Source: Thioclava indica (GTDB taxonomy: Bacteria > Pseudomonadota > Alphaproteobacteria > Rhodobacterales > Rhodobacteraceae). Taken from it: a stretch of 52,566 nt of DNA. The notes beneath the pieces are model-generated. The model did no database searches, was not told the origin of the DNA, and saw only the letters and a program-made list of their open reading frames with translations. Below, in pieces: positions 16,819-25,502 of the stretch. Both the position numbers and the translations under genes were made by a program. Each line of letters starts with the position of its first letter. The stretch's first letter is position 1. Location: assembly GCF_000714545.1 (NCBI RefSeq), contig NZ_AUNB01000021.1, positions 1-52,566 of the forward strand, given 5' to 3'.

Positions 16819-17835
16819 ATGATCCACAAGAATTGGGCCGAATTGATTAAGCCCACGCAGCTTGACGTGAAGCCGGGCAATGACCCGCTGCGCCAGGCGA
16901 CCATCGTAGCGGAACCGCTGGAGCGCGGCTTTGGCCTGACGCTGGGCAACGCGCTGCGTCGTGTGCTGCTCAGCTCGCTGCAGGGCGCTGCGATCACCAG
17001 CGTTCAGATTGACAACGTGCTGCACGAGTTCTCGTCCGTTGCCGGTGTGCGTGAAGACGTGACCGACATGGTGCTGAACCTTAAGGGTGTGGCGCTGCGT
17101 ATGGATGTCGAAGGGCCCAAGCGCCTCTCGATCTCGGCCAAAGGGCCGGGCGTGGTTACGGCTGGCGACATCACCGAGACTTCTGGCATCGAAGTGCTCA
17201 ACAAAGAGCATGTGATCTGCCATCTCGATGACGGCGCCGATCTGTTCATGGAACTGACCGTCAACACGGGCAAGGGCTATGTTGCAGCCGACAAAAACCG
17301 TCCCGAAGATGCGCCGATCGGTCTGATCCCGATTGATGCGATCTACTCGCCGGTCAAAAAGGTTGCCTACGAAGTCCACCCGACCCGCGAAGGTCAGGTT
17401 CTGGATTATGACAAGCTGACGATGAAGGTCGAAACCGACGGCTCGCTGTCGGCAGATGATGCGGTGGCATTCGCGGCGCGCATCCTGCAAGACCAGCTGT
17501 CGATCTTCGTCAACTTCGACGAGCCGGAATCGGCTGGCAAGCAAGACGCGGATGACGGTCTCGAGTTCAACCCGCTTCTGCTCAAGAAAGTGGACGAGCT
17601 GGAATTGTCGGTGCGTTCGGCAAACTGCCTCAAGAACGACAACATCGTGTATATCGGCGATCTGATCCAGAAAACTGAAGCAGAGATGCTGCGCACGCCG
17701 AACTTCGGGCGCAAGTCGCTTAACGAGATCAAGGAAGTGCTTTCGGGCATGGGCCTGCATCTCGGGATGGAAGTCGAAGACTGGCCGCCGGAAAACATCG
17801 AAGATCTGGCCAAACGTTTCGAAGACCAGTTCTGA
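16819..17835 (+). CDS. rpoA: RNA polymerase alpha subunit
   Basis: Alpha dimerises to start RNA polymerase assembly. The 338-residue protein has the N-terminal assembly domain ([21 protein letters not shown] near residues 36-56) and a C-terminal DNA- and activator-binding domain from about residue 255 with [14 protein letters not shown], which contains the Arg that contacts UP elements. GGAGGC is upstream. It lies between rpsK and rplQ as usual. Confidence 0.98.
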   Translation: MIHKNWAELIKPTQLDVKPGNDPLRQATIVAEPLERGFGLTLGNALRRVLLSSLQGAAITSVQIDNVLHEFSSVAGVREDVTDMVLNLKGVALRMDVEGPKRLSISAKGPGVVTAGDITETSGIEVLNKEHVICHLDDGADLFMELTVNTGKGYVAADKNRPEDAPIGLIPIDAIYSPVKKVAYEVHPTREGQVLDYDKLTMKVETDGSLSADDAVAFAARILQDQLSIFVNFDEPESAGKQDADDGLEFNPLLLKKVDELELSVRSANCLKNDNIVYIGDLIQKTEAEMLRTPNFGRKSLNEIKEVLSGMGLHLGMEVEDWPPENIEDLAKRFEDQF

Positions 17836-17847
17836 TTGACGAATAGG

Positions 17848-17868
17848 GGGGCGTTGGATAAACGCCCC
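17848..17868 (+). other. Hairpin between rpoA and rplQ
   Basis: GGGGCGTT-ggata-AACGCCCC, a perfect 8-bp stem 12 bases after the rpoA stop without a T-run. The 144-base rpoA-rplQ gap is otherwise non-coding. Probably an mRNA stability or processing element. Confidence 0.45.
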
Positions 17869-17979
17869 TCACAAATGCCCGGACCTGCCGGGGACGATCT
17901 GGATCGAAAGATCCCAAGGTGAGTTGGTGACACGCATCGCCAGCCTGACAAAGTAAAACGCTAGATTTGGAGACTTCAC

Positions 17980-18399
17980 ATGCGTCACGCTCGCGGCTAC
18001 CGCCGTCTAAACCGCACCCACGAACACCGCAAAGCGCTGTTTGCTAACATGGCTGGCTCGTTGATCGAGCACGAGCAGATCAAAACGACCCTGCCCAAAG
18101 CCAAAGAACTGCGCCCGGTCATCGAAAAGCTGATCACACTTGCCAAGCGCGGCGATCTGCACGCACGCCGTCAGGCTGCCAGCCAGCTCAAGCAAGATCA
18201 GTATGTTGCGAAACTGTTCGAAATCCTCGGCCCGCGCTACAAAGAGCGTCAGGGTGGCTATGTTCGCGTCCTCAAGGCGGGCTTCCGCTACGGCGACATG
18301 GCTCCGATGGCGATCATCGAATTTGTTGACCGTGATCCGGCTGCCAAAGGCAAAGCTGACAAAGCCCGCGTCGAAGCAGAAGAAGCCGCCGAGGATTGA
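17980..18399 (+). CDS. rplQ: 50S ribosomal protein L17
   Basis: L17 lies near the tunnel exit. The 139-residue product begins [20 protein letters not shown], contains [29 protein letters not shown]-like sequence, and ends in an acidic Ala/Glu tail. GGAGA precedes the start. It is the last ribosomal gene of the window. Confidence 0.97.
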   Translation: MRHARGYRRLNRTHEHRKALFANMAGSLIEHEQIKTTLPKAKELRPVIEKLITLAKRGDLHARRQAASQLKQDQYVAKLFEILGPRYKERQGGYVRVLKAGFRYGDMAPMAIIEFVDRDPAAKGKADKARVEAEEAAED

Positions 18400-18442
18400 T
18401 CCTCGGGCATCCTGCTCACCGCTTAAAAAAGTGGCTAAGACG

Positions 18443-18471
18443 AAAACCCGCCCTCATCGGCGGGTTTTTTT
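18443..18471 (+). terminator. Terminator of the alpha cluster
   Basis: ACCCGCC-ctcatc-GGCGGGT followed by a seven-T run. A classic Rho-independent terminator. Confidence 0.93.
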
Positions 18472-18593
18472 ATGCGCTTATGGCGATTTGCCCTAGAAAT
18501 GGCCTAATCATTCTTGAAGAACTTTGACATCCTGCACTTTGCAAGCCGTGAAAAATTGCGTAGTCATCTAAAAAGAAACGAGAAAAGCCTCGG

Positions 18594-18611
18594 TATAATT
18601 CACTTTAAAGT
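18594..18611 (+). promoter_or_regulatory. Candidate promoter and operator of the luxR gene
   Basis: A perfect TATAAT at 18594-18599 lacks a clear -35. Just downstream, over the likely start of transcription, is the palindrome ACTTTAAAGT (18602-18611). An alternative pair is TTGACC (18611) and TCTAAA (18634), which would give an almost leaderless mRNA. A LuxR-type autorepressor could bind here; no canonical lux box was found. Confidence 0.35.
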
Positions 18612-18644
18612 TGACCGATTTTTCCCCAACCTGTCTAAAAAGAT

Positions 18645-19256
18645 ATGTCGATACAGAGCAGAATCGATCTGAAGTTAAAAGAGCTGGGCCGCAGGGCGCC
18701 GCTTGGGTATTTTGTTGGATTGCATATCCGCTTTACCGCCCCGCTAATGACCTACCAAACCTATAGTAAGGCTTGGTTGGATCATTACACGGAAAACGGG
18801 TTTGTGTTGCGCGATCCAATGACGGCCTGGGGGTTTTCTGTCAACGGTTCGATCCGATGGAGTGATCCGGGTCTGCCTGATCCGTTTCATCTTTTCGTCG
18901 AGGCGCGAAAATTCGGCCTCAAATTCGGGTGCACAATTTCCTGTGGCCCGATTAAATCCCGTACCATCGCAAGTTTCGCGCGCGACGACCGGGAATATAG
19001 TGACGAAGAGATCGCGGCGCTGGGCGGAATCGTGTCCGAATTACACGAGATGACCCAGCCTCCCGAGAGCCTGACGAAAGCCCAGATCGAGGCGCTGCGC
19101 TGTGTTGCTGGGGGCGATCGACATGCGGCAGCAGCCGCGAAACTGGGGATATCAGAAAGCGCCCTTAAGGCGCGGCTGAATTCTGCGCGAACGAGGTTGA
19201 TGGCCAGAACAACGGCCGAAGCTATCCAACGCGCAAAGGACTATCGACTGCTTTAG
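18645..19256 (+). CDS. LuxR-family quorum-sensing regulator (GtaR-like)
   Basis: A 203-residue protein with the two-domain plan of AHL-responsive LuxR regulators: an N-terminal autoinducer-binding domain (residues about 20-140, with aromatic and Asp residues such as WLDHYTENGFVLRDPM) and a C-terminal HTH (SLTKAQIEALRCVAGGD to ARTRLMA). It is 54 bases upstream of an AHL synthase gene on the same strand. In Rhodobacter capsulatus a gtaR-gtaI pair of this order controls gene transfer agent and capsule genes; the similar setting makes it the best comparison. It is somewhat AT-richer than its neighbours. The ligand is not predictable. Confidence 0.85.
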   Translation: MSIQSRIDLKLKELGRRAPLGYFVGLHIRFTAPLMTYQTYSKAWLDHYTENGFVLRDPMTAWGFSVNGSIRWSDPGLPDPFHLFVEARKFGLKFGCTISCGPIKSRTIASFARDDREYSDEEIAALGGIVSELHEMTQPPESLTKAQIEALRCVAGGDRHAAAAAKLGISESALKARLNSARTRLMARTTAEAIQRAKDYRLL

Positions 19257-19310
19257 TGTTTGTTGCCCTCCGCACGGCTGTTTGACCAACCAACCCTGCA
19301 GGAGGAAGAC

Positions 19311-19901
19311 ATGCAGACCACCACACTTTCATTCGATAATTTCCACAACCACGGCACGTTGTTCGCCAACATGCTTCGTGCGCGGCGCGAACTGTTCATC
19401 GTGCAAAACAAATGGGATCTGCCCGAGGCGATGGGCATGGAATACGACCAGTATGACACCCCCGCCAGCCGCTGGGTTGTCGTGCATGATGAGCTGGGCA
19501 AGGTGCTGGCAGGCAACCGTTTGACGCCCACCACCACTAAATGCGGCATCTATAGCTACATGATCCGCGATGCGCAGCGCGGGCTGTTGGCCACGATTCC
19601 CTCCAACCTGCTATATGATGAGGCACCGGTGTCTGAAACCGTCTGGGAAAGCTCGCGTCTGTTCGTGGCCCATGACGTGCCTGCCGGAATCCGGCGTCGC
19701 GTTCATGCCAAGCTGGTGATGGAGATCGGCAGTGCCGCACGGCGTCTTGGCGCGCGCTCGGCTCTGACTTTGCTCAACGCGAACTGGCCGCGTTGGGCGG
19801 GGCGTGTCGGGGTCGATATGACCGCGATGGGTCCGGTGATGGAAATCGACGGGATCAACAATCAGGTCGTGTCGATGGACTTCTCGCAAAACCTACACTG
19901 A
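19311..19901 (+). CDS. Acyl-homoserine-lactone synthase (LuxI family, GtaI-like)
   Basis: Makes an N-acyl-homoserine lactone from S-adenosylmethionine and an acyl-ACP or acyl-CoA. In the 196-residue protein the LuxI active-site residues are in register: R25, F29, W35, D46, D49 and R70. The ESSR motif (E113, R116) corresponds to E101/R104 of LuxI. The ATG at 19311 follows AGGAGGAAG; a longer frame from 19260 is rejected. It follows the LuxR-type gene and ends at a strong terminator, so the pair is probably one regulated unit. Acyl chain length cannot be told from sequence alone. Confidence 0.92.
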   Translation: MQTTTLSFDNFHNHGTLFANMLRARRELFIVQNKWDLPEAMGMEYDQYDTPASRWVVVHDELGKVLAGNRLTPTTTKCGIYSYMIRDAQRGLLATIPSNLLYDEAPVSETVWESSRLFVAHDVPAGIRRRVHAKLVMEIGSAARRLGARSALTLLNANWPRWAGRVGVDMTAMGPVMEIDGINNQVVSMDFSQNLH

Positions 19902-19915
19902 ACTTGCTTGCCATT

Positions 19916-19945
19916 CCCCCGCGCGGCTGCTCGCGCGGGGGCTTT
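19916..19945 (+). terminator. Terminator after the AHL synthase gene
   Basis: CCCCCGCGCG-gctgct-CGCGCGGGGG followed by CTTTCC. A very stable stem with a short T-run. Confidence 0.8.
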
Positions 19946-19979
19946 CCTCGGATCGCGGCAAGCACTAGATTGCGCCCCT

Positions 19980-21296
19980 ATGGCCGATCTGTTTGACACC
20001 CCCTCTGATCCCTCCACTGACGCGCCGCAGGCCCCGCGCCCGCTGGCCGACCGTATTCGTCCGCGCACCCTGTCCGAGGTGATCGGGCAAGAGCAAGTGC
20101 TTGGCCCCGATGCGCCGCTCGGCGCGATGTTGGCGGCGGGCTCGCTTGGGTCGCTGATCCTGTGGGGGCCGCCGGGTGTGGGCAAAACCACGATTGCACG
20201 GCTGTTGGCGGATGCATCTGATCGCGCCTTCGTGCAAATTTCCGCGATTTTTACCGGCGTGCCCGATCTGCGCAAAGTCTTTGAAGCCGCCAAGCTGCGC
20301 GCCACCCAAGGCCGTGGCACCTTGCTGTTTGTCGATGAGATCCATCGCTTCAACAAGGCGCAGCAGGATAGCTTCTTGCCGCATATGGAGGATGGTACGA
20401 TCCTTCTCGTCGGGGCCACGACCGAAAACCCCAGCTTTGAGCTGAACGCCGCTGTGCTAAGCCGCGCGCAGGTGATGATCCTTGAGCGGCTTGATCTGGC
20501 CGATCTCGAACGCCTCGCGCAGCGCGCTGAACAGGCGTTGGATCGGGCCTTGCCGCTGACGGGGCCCGCGCGCGAGGCGCTGCTTGAGATGGCTGATGGC
20601 GATGGGCGCGCGCTGCTGAACCTGATTGAACAGGTGGCGGCGTGGAAATTGGACAAGCCGCTTGATGTCGACGCCCTTTCAACGCGGTTGATGAAACGCG
20701 CGGCGAAATACGACAAATCGGGCGATGAGCATTACAACCTGATCTCGGCTTTGCATAAATCGGTGCGCGGCAGCGACCCCGATGCCGCCGTTTACTGGTT
20801 CGCGCGGATGCTGGAGGGCGGCGAAGACCCGCGCTTTCTGGCGCGTCGACTGACGCGCATGGCGGTCGAGGATATTGGCTTGGCCGATCCGCAGGCGCAG
20901 ACCCTGAGCATCGACGCGTGGAATACATACGAGCGCCTTGGCAGCCCCGAGGGCGAATTGGCACTGGCGCAACTGGTGCTCTATCTTGCGCTCGCGCCGA
21001 AATCGAACGCGGGCTATGTTGCCTATAAAGCGGCGCGCGCGGCGGCCAAGCAAACGGGGTCCGAACCGCCACCCAAGCATATCCTGAACGCGCCAACCAA
21101 GCTGATGTCAGAGCAGGGCTTTGGCGCGGGCTATCAATATGATCACGATTCCGAGGACGGCTTTTCAGGGCAGAACTTCTTTCCCGAGACGATGAAGCGT
21201 CCGGTTCTGTATCAACCCGTCGAGCGCGGCTTTGAACGTGAGCTGAAAAAGCGCCTCGACTGGTTCTCCAAACAGCGCACACGCCGCCAAACTTGA
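19980..21296 (+). CDS. rarA: Replication-associated recombination protein RarA (MgsA)
   Basis: AAA+ ATPase related to clamp loaders and to Mgs1/WRNIP1, acting at stalled replication forks. The 438-residue protein has the Walker A GPPGVGKTT near residues 63-71, Walker B with LLFVDEIHRFNKAQQD, sensor GATTENPSFELN, and the C-terminal tetramerisation region ending in the family-typical YQYDHDSEDGFSGQNFFPE segment. Start at 19980 (MADLFDTPS) is favoured; the 24-codon upstream extension overlaps the terminator. It precedes crcB by 44 bases. Confidence 0.95.
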   Translation: MADLFDTPSDPSTDAPQAPRPLADRIRPRTLSEVIGQEQVLGPDAPLGAMLAAGSLGSLILWGPPGVGKTTIARLLADASDRAFVQISAIFTGVPDLRKVFEAAKLRATQGRGTLLFVDEIHRFNKAQQDSFLPHMEDGTILLVGATTENPSFELNAAVLSRAQVMILERLDLADLERLAQRAEQALDRALPLTGPAREALLEMADGDGRALLNLIEQVAAWKLDKPLDVDALSTRLMKRAAKYDKSGDEHYNLISALHKSVRGSDPDAAVYWFARMLEGGEDPRFLARRLTRMAVEDIGLADPQAQTLSIDAWNTYERLGSPEGELALAQLVLYLALAPKSNAGYVAYKAARAAAKQTGSEPPPKHILNAPTKLMSEQGFGAGYQYDHDSEDGFSGQNFFPETMKRPVLYQPVERGFERELKKRLDWFSKQRTRRQT

Positions 21297-21340
21297 CATT
21301 TGCCGCCCCCTTCGGTCCAAGGGCGACAAAGGAGACACCA

Positions 21341-21718
21341 ATGCTGACAACGGTTTTGCAGGTCGCGCTTGGCGGCGCGATCGGCGCTTCGGGGCGCTAT
21401 CTTTTGGGGGTGGGCGTGATGCGCACCTTTGGGCCGCAGCCGATGCCGCTGGGCGTGCTTACGGCCAACATCCTCGGGTCGTTTTTCATGGGGGCGCTGA
21501 TCGTGTTTCTGGGCGACAGGCAGCTAACCCATTGGAACGCGTTTCTTGCGACCGGAATGTTGGGCGGCTTCACGACGTTTTCCTCATTCTCGCTGGAAGC
21601 CTACCGGCTGATCGAGCGCGGCCAGACCGGAATGGCGGTTGGCTATATCGCGTTATCGGTTCTTGTCGCGCTGGTCGGGTTGTTTGCGGGCGTGTCAATG
21701 ATGAGGGCAGTATTATGA
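21341..21718 (+). CDS. crcB: Fluoride channel CrcB/Fluc
   Basis: Small inner-membrane fluoride exporter that works as a dual-topology dimer. The 125-residue protein has four hydrophobic segments and the motifs GGAIGASGRYLLG, GVLTANILGSF and GGFTTFSSFS that line the pore. The ATG at 21341 follows GGAGACACCA. No fluoride riboswitch fits in the 44-base upstream gap. Its stop overlaps the start of the pseudouridine synthase gene (ATGA), the first of three such overlaps in this run. Confidence 0.94.
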   Translation: MLTTVLQVALGGAIGASGRYLLGVGVMRTFGPQPMPLGVLTANILGSFFMGALIVFLGDRQLTHWNAFLATGMLGGFTTFSSFSLEAYRLIERGQTGMAVGYIALSVLVALVGLFAGVSMMRAVL

Positions 21719-22755
21719 GCGGTGTGCAGCATGTTCAGGTCACCGAGGATGAGGGCGAGCAACGTCTTGATCGCTTTCTCAAGCGGCGATTCTCGCAGCT
21801 TTCCCAAGGCATGATCGAAAAGATGTGCCGCAAGGGCGATCTGCGTGTCGATGGCGGGCGGGTCAAGGCCAACACGCGGATCGCGCCGGGCCAGACCGTG
21901 CGCGTGCCGCCGATTCCCGATGCGCCACCGCCCAATGACGTTGCGGGAATCTCTGACGCTGATGCGCAGTTCATTCAGGGCTGCGTGTTGTGGAAGGATG
22001 AACATATCATCGCGCTCAACAAGCCCGCGGGGCTGCCCAGTCAGGGCGGCTCGGGGCAGGGCAATCGCCATGTTGACGGACTGTCCGAGGCGTTGACCTT
22101 TGGCTACAAGGACAAGCCCAAGCTGGTGCATCGTCTGGATAAGGACACGTCCGGCGTGCTGCTGCTGGCGCGCACGGATCGGGTCGCGCGCCGCCTGTCC
22201 GAGGCGTTTCGCTCCAAGACCACGCGCAAGATCTATTGGGCGGCGGTTGCCGGTGTGCCCAACCCGAAAATGGGCACGGTCCGTTTCGGTCTGGTGAAAG
22301 CGCCGGGGCACGGGCGCGGTGGCGAGGGCGAAAAGATGCATTGCATCCACCCCTCGAAAGTCGATCAGACCGAATATGCCAAGCGCGCTACAACCGATTA
22401 CGCGGTGCTGGATGCGCTGGGGACGCGGGTGTCTTGGGTGGCGCTGGTGCCGATCACCGGACGCACCCATCAGCTACGCGCGCATATGGCCGAGATCGGC
22501 CACCCGATTGTGGGCGATGGCAAATATGGCGGCTCTGGGCAGGAAAATCTGGGCGATGGCTGGGGCGCGCAACTGGGCGGAGAGATCAGCCGCAAGCTGC
22601 ACCTACACGCCCGCCAGATCAGTTTCGATCACCCCATCAGCGGCAAGCGGATCACTCTGGTCGCGCCGATGCCCGATCACATGAAGCGCACGTGGAACAC
22701 ACTGGGCTGGAACGAGCGCGATGTGCCCGCCGACCCGTTTGAGGATCTCGCATGA
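21715..22755 (+). CDS. rluC: Ribosomal large subunit pseudouridine synthase, RluC/RluD type
   Basis: Converts specific uridines of 23S rRNA to pseudouridine. The 346-residue protein has an N-terminal S4 RNA-binding domain (about residues 15-75) and a RluA-family catalytic domain with HRLDKDTSGVLLLAR near residues 139-153, whose Asp is the catalytic nucleophile. ITGRTHQLRAH and HPIVGDGKYGG follow. The ATG at 21715 overlaps the crcB stop; a longer frame from 21532 lies inside crcB and is rejected. RluC is preferred over RluD by general layout, not by target evidence. Confidence 0.9.
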   Translation: MSGVQHVQVTEDEGEQRLDRFLKRRFSQLSQGMIEKMCRKGDLRVDGGRVKANTRIAPGQTVRVPPIPDAPPPNDVAGISDADAQFIQGCVLWKDEHIIALNKPAGLPSQGGSGQGNRHVDGLSEALTFGYKDKPKLVHRLDKDTSGVLLLARTDRVARRLSEAFRSKTTRKIYWAAVAGVPNPKMGTVRFGLVKAPGHGRGGEGEKMHCIHPSKVDQTEYAKRATTDYAVLDALGTRVSWVALVPITGRTHQLRAHMAEIGHPIVGDGKYGGSGQENLGDGWGAQLGGEISRKLHLHARQISFDHPISGKRITLVAPMPDHMKRTWNTLGWNERDVPADPFEDLA

Positions 22756-23417
22756 AGCTGGCGATCTTTGACGTCGATGGCACGATTTCGGACAGCCAGA
22801 CCCATATCACCCACGCGATGGGGCTGGGGTTCGAGGCGGCGGGGCAGGCGGCCCCTGCAGCCTCGGCGGTGTTGCAGATCGTGGGGCTGTCGCTGCCCGT
22901 CGCGGTGGCGCGCCTTGCGCCGGATCTGGATGGCGACACGCAGGCGCGCATCGTCGAGGGCTATAAGCAAAGCTACATGAGCGCGCGCGCCGCCGATCCT
23001 GCGCCGCTTTATCCCGGTGCGGCGGAACTGCTGCATCGCCTGGCTAAGCGCGATGATCTGCTGCTGGCGGTGGCGACGGGTAAATCGCGCCGGGGCCTGC
23101 GCGCGCTGATCGAACATCACGGGCTTGAGGGGATTTTCGTCAGCCTGCAAACGGCCGATGATCACCCCTCCAAACCGCACCCGTCGATGATCGCCACCGC
23201 GCTGGCTGAGTCGGGCGTCGGGGCAGGGGATGCGGTGATGATTGGCGATACGAGCTATGATATCGAGATGGGCCGCGCCGCAGGGGTCAGCACCATCGGC
23301 GTGCGTTGGGGCTATCATCCCGCCGTCGAGCTGGAAGCTGCGGGTGCGCATCGCATGGTCGATGATTTCGGCGCGCTGGAAACGGCGCTGTTTGACGAGT
23401 GGGGGATGCGCGCATGA
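22752..23417 (+). CDS. HAD-family hydrolase, phosphoglycolate phosphatase-like
   Basis: A 221-residue HAD phosphatase with all four motifs: DVDGTISDS (nucleophile and acid Asp, residues 7-15), VATGKS, a Lys in SKPHP, and GDTSYDIEMG. The cap insert between motifs I and II fits subfamily I (Gph/PGP-like). The actual substrate is not known. It overlaps the upstream and downstream genes by ATGA, so the pseudouridine synthase, this enzyme and the ATP12-like chaperone are co-translated. Confidence 0.88.
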   Translation: MKLAIFDVDGTISDSQTHITHAMGLGFEAAGQAAPAASAVLQIVGLSLPVAVARLAPDLDGDTQARIVEGYKQSYMSARAADPAPLYPGAAELLHRLAKRDDLLLAVATGKSRRGLRALIEHHGLEGIFVSLQTADDHPSKPHPSMIATALAESGVGAGDAVMIGDTSYDIEMGRAAGVSTIGVRWGYHPAVELEAAGAHRMVDDFGALETALFDEWGMRA

Positions 23418-24124
23418 GCGAATGGGCCGCGAAGCGATTCTGGAAAGAGGCGAGCGTCGATGCCGGCGCGCAGGATTTCGGTATCCTGCTGGATGGTCGC
23501 CGGCTGCGCACACCCGCCAAGGCAGAACTGCGCGTGCCGACCCGCGCTATGGCGCAGGCGATTGTGGCGGAATGGGAGTCTCAGGACGGCGCGATCCGCC
23601 CTGAAACCATGCCCGTCACCCGCTCGGCCAATGCTGCGATAGACAAGGTCGCGGTGCAGTTTGACGAGGTGGTCGACATGCTGGCCGAATATGGCGGCAC
23701 CGACTTGCTAAGCTATCGCGCCGATGGCCCCGAAGAGCTGGTGGCGCGTCAGGCGCAGGCTTGGGATGCGCTGCTGGATTGGGCGGACGACGAATTTAAC
23801 GCGCGGCTTGCTGTCACATCCGGGGTGATTCCGGTCGATCAGGACGCGGCAGCAATGGCGCGTTTGCGTGCCGAATTGGCCGCGCTCAGCCCGTTTGCAC
23901 TGGCAGCGATGCATGATCTGATTTCGCTCACCGGGTCGCTTGTTTTGGGGCTGGCCGTGGCGCGCGGGCGGTTGGATGCGCAGCAGGCGTGGGACTTGTC
24001 ACGCATCGACGAAGACTGGCAGCGCGAGCAATGGGGCGCGGATGAAGACGCCGATGACCTCGCCTCTCTGAAAAATGAGGCGCTGTTACAAGCGGCGCGA
24101 ATTTGGTCGCTCGCCCATTCGTGA
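23414..24124 (+). CDS. ATP12-family F1-ATPase assembly chaperone
   Basis: Members help assemble the alpha subunit of F1-ATPase in mitochondria; alphaproteobacterial members are assumed to do the same. The 236-residue protein shows the family pattern: KRFWKEASV near the N-terminus, LDGRRLRTPAKAEL, AIVAEWESQDGAIRPETMPVTR and TDLLSYRADGPEELVARQ. The ATG at 23414 overlaps the HAD gene stop. The gene is limited largely to alphaproteobacteria among bacteria, which fits the host. Confidence 0.92.
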   Translation: MSEWAAKRFWKEASVDAGAQDFGILLDGRRLRTPAKAELRVPTRAMAQAIVAEWESQDGAIRPETMPVTRSANAAIDKVAVQFDEVVDMLAEYGGTDLLSYRADGPEELVARQAQAWDALLDWADDEFNARLAVTSGVIPVDQDAAAMARLRAELAALSPFALAAMHDLISLTGSLVLGLAVARGRLDAQQAWDLSRIDEDWQREQWGADEDADDLASLKNEALLQAARIWSLAHS

Positions 24125-24345
24125 GACTGCGCGATTTCATTTCCGACCAAGAATGCGCCTAATTCAACGGCTATTGCCGATCAATTGTGCAGATGGTCTC
24201 ACGGAAAGCTGAAAGCAGCCTTGACCTTCTTTCCTGATCTGGACCACACTTTCGTTACGATGTGTCACTGGGCACTGTAATTTGGTCCATTGCGGGCCGT
24301 CCAAGAACCGTTCCCCACAGGACGGCGAAACAGGAAGAGGTAAAA

Positions 24346-25362
24346 ATGAAGAAATCCGTGTTTATCGGCGCGCTGACTGCGGCCACCTTGGCTGCCGGTG
24401 TTGCTGGTGCAGCGACGCTTGACGACGTGAAAGCGCGCGGCGAGCTGATCTGTGGTGTCAACACCGGGCTTGTCGGCTTTGCCGCTCCCGATGCAAACGG
24501 CAACTGGTCGGGCTTTGATGTCGCGATCTGTCAGGCTGTCGCGGGTGCCGTGCTTGGCGATCCTTCGAAAGTGAAATACGTGCCGACCTCGGGTCAGACG
24601 CGTTTCACCGCACTGGGTTCGGGCGAAGTCGATCTGCTGGCGCGTAACACTACTTGGACGTTCTCGCGCGACACCGACCTGAAGCTGCAATTCACCGCGA
24701 CCAACTACTACGATGGTCAGGGCTTCATGGTGCGCAAAGATTCCGGCGTGACTTCGGCCAAGGAACTCGACGGCGCGTCCATCTGTATCCAGACCGGCAC
24801 CACGACCGAGCTGAACCTGGCGGACTACTTCAAAGCCAACAACATGAGCTATCAGCCGATCACCGTCGATTCGAATGCTGAAGGCGAGCAGCAGTTCCTT
24901 GCTGGCGCTTGTGATGCGTACACCACCGACGCATCGGGGCTGGCTGCCACGCGCGCAGCCTTCGCAAACCCGAGCGATTACGTTATTCTGCCGGAAATCA
25001 TCTCGAAAGAGCCGCTCGCTCCGGCCGTTCGTCAGGGTGACGACCAGTGGACCGATATCGTTCGCTGGACGGTTTATGCGCTGATCGCAGCCGAAGAATA
25101 CGGCGTGACCTCGGCCAATATCGACGAGCTGGCAAAAAGCACCGACAACCCGGAAATCAAGCGTTTGCTTGGTGTCGAGGGTGATCTTGGCGCAATGGTC
25201 GGTCTGGACAAAGACTGGGCTGTGAACGCGATCAAAGCCAACGGTAACTACGGCGAGATCTTTGCGGCAACCATCGGCGAGCAGACCCCGATCGGATTGG
25301 CCCGCGGGCTGAACGCCCAGTGGACGCAGGGCGGCCTGATGTACGCTCCTCCCTTCCGCTAA
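24346..25362 (+). CDS. bztA: Amino-acid ABC transporter, periplasmic binding protein (BztA/AapJ)
   Basis: Captures acidic and amide amino acids in the periplasm for the BztBC-D importer. The 338-residue protein has a clear signal peptide (MKKSVFIGALTAATLAAG..., cleavage near residue 23) and a class 3 solute-binding domain (GELICGVNTGLVGFAAPD, GFDVAICQAVAGAVLGD, TDASGLAATRAAF). Two cysteine pairs may form disulfides. The ATG at 24346 follows AGGAAGAGG; a frame extended to 24262 lacks a signal peptide start and is rejected. A hairpin follows the gene. R. capsulatus BztA is the closest known comparison. Confidence 0.94.
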   Translation: MKKSVFIGALTAATLAAGVAGAATLDDVKARGELICGVNTGLVGFAAPDANGNWSGFDVAICQAVAGAVLGDPSKVKYVPTSGQTRFTALGSGEVDLLARNTTWTFSRDTDLKLQFTATNYYDGQGFMVRKDSGVTSAKELDGASICIQTGTTTELNLADYFKANNMSYQPITVDSNAEGEQQFLAGACDAYTTDASGLAATRAAFANPSDYVILPEIISKEPLAPAVRQGDDQWTDIVRWTVYALIAAEEYGVTSANIDELAKSTDNPEIKRLLGVEGDLGAMVGLDKDWAVNAIKANGNYGEIFAATIGEQTPIGLARGLNAQWTQGGLMYAPPFR

Positions 25363-25372
25363 GATAACATTG

Positions 25373-25409
25373 TCAGGGGCGCGGTTCATTCCGCGCCCCT
25401 GACCTTTTA
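25373..25409 (+). terminator. Attenuator hairpin between bztA and bztB
   Basis: TCAGGGGCGCGG-ttcatt-CCGCGCCCCTGA is a perfect 12-bp stem followed by CCTTTTAT. Hairpins after binding-protein genes are known to let the periplasmic component be made in excess over the membrane proteins. It could also act as a partial terminator. Confidence 0.8.
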
Positions 25410-25502
25410 TCAAAAGACCGTGCGCGGGGAAGACAGCATCCCCAAGGCCCGACATAGAATGGCCACATAAAAACAAGCGCTACGGCAACAGGGGAAATAC
25501 AG

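Noticed and set aside
21297-21340. Fluoride riboswitch before crcB
   Set aside because: The gap is only 44 bases and lacks the conserved riboswitch sequence; crcB here is part of a longer operon.
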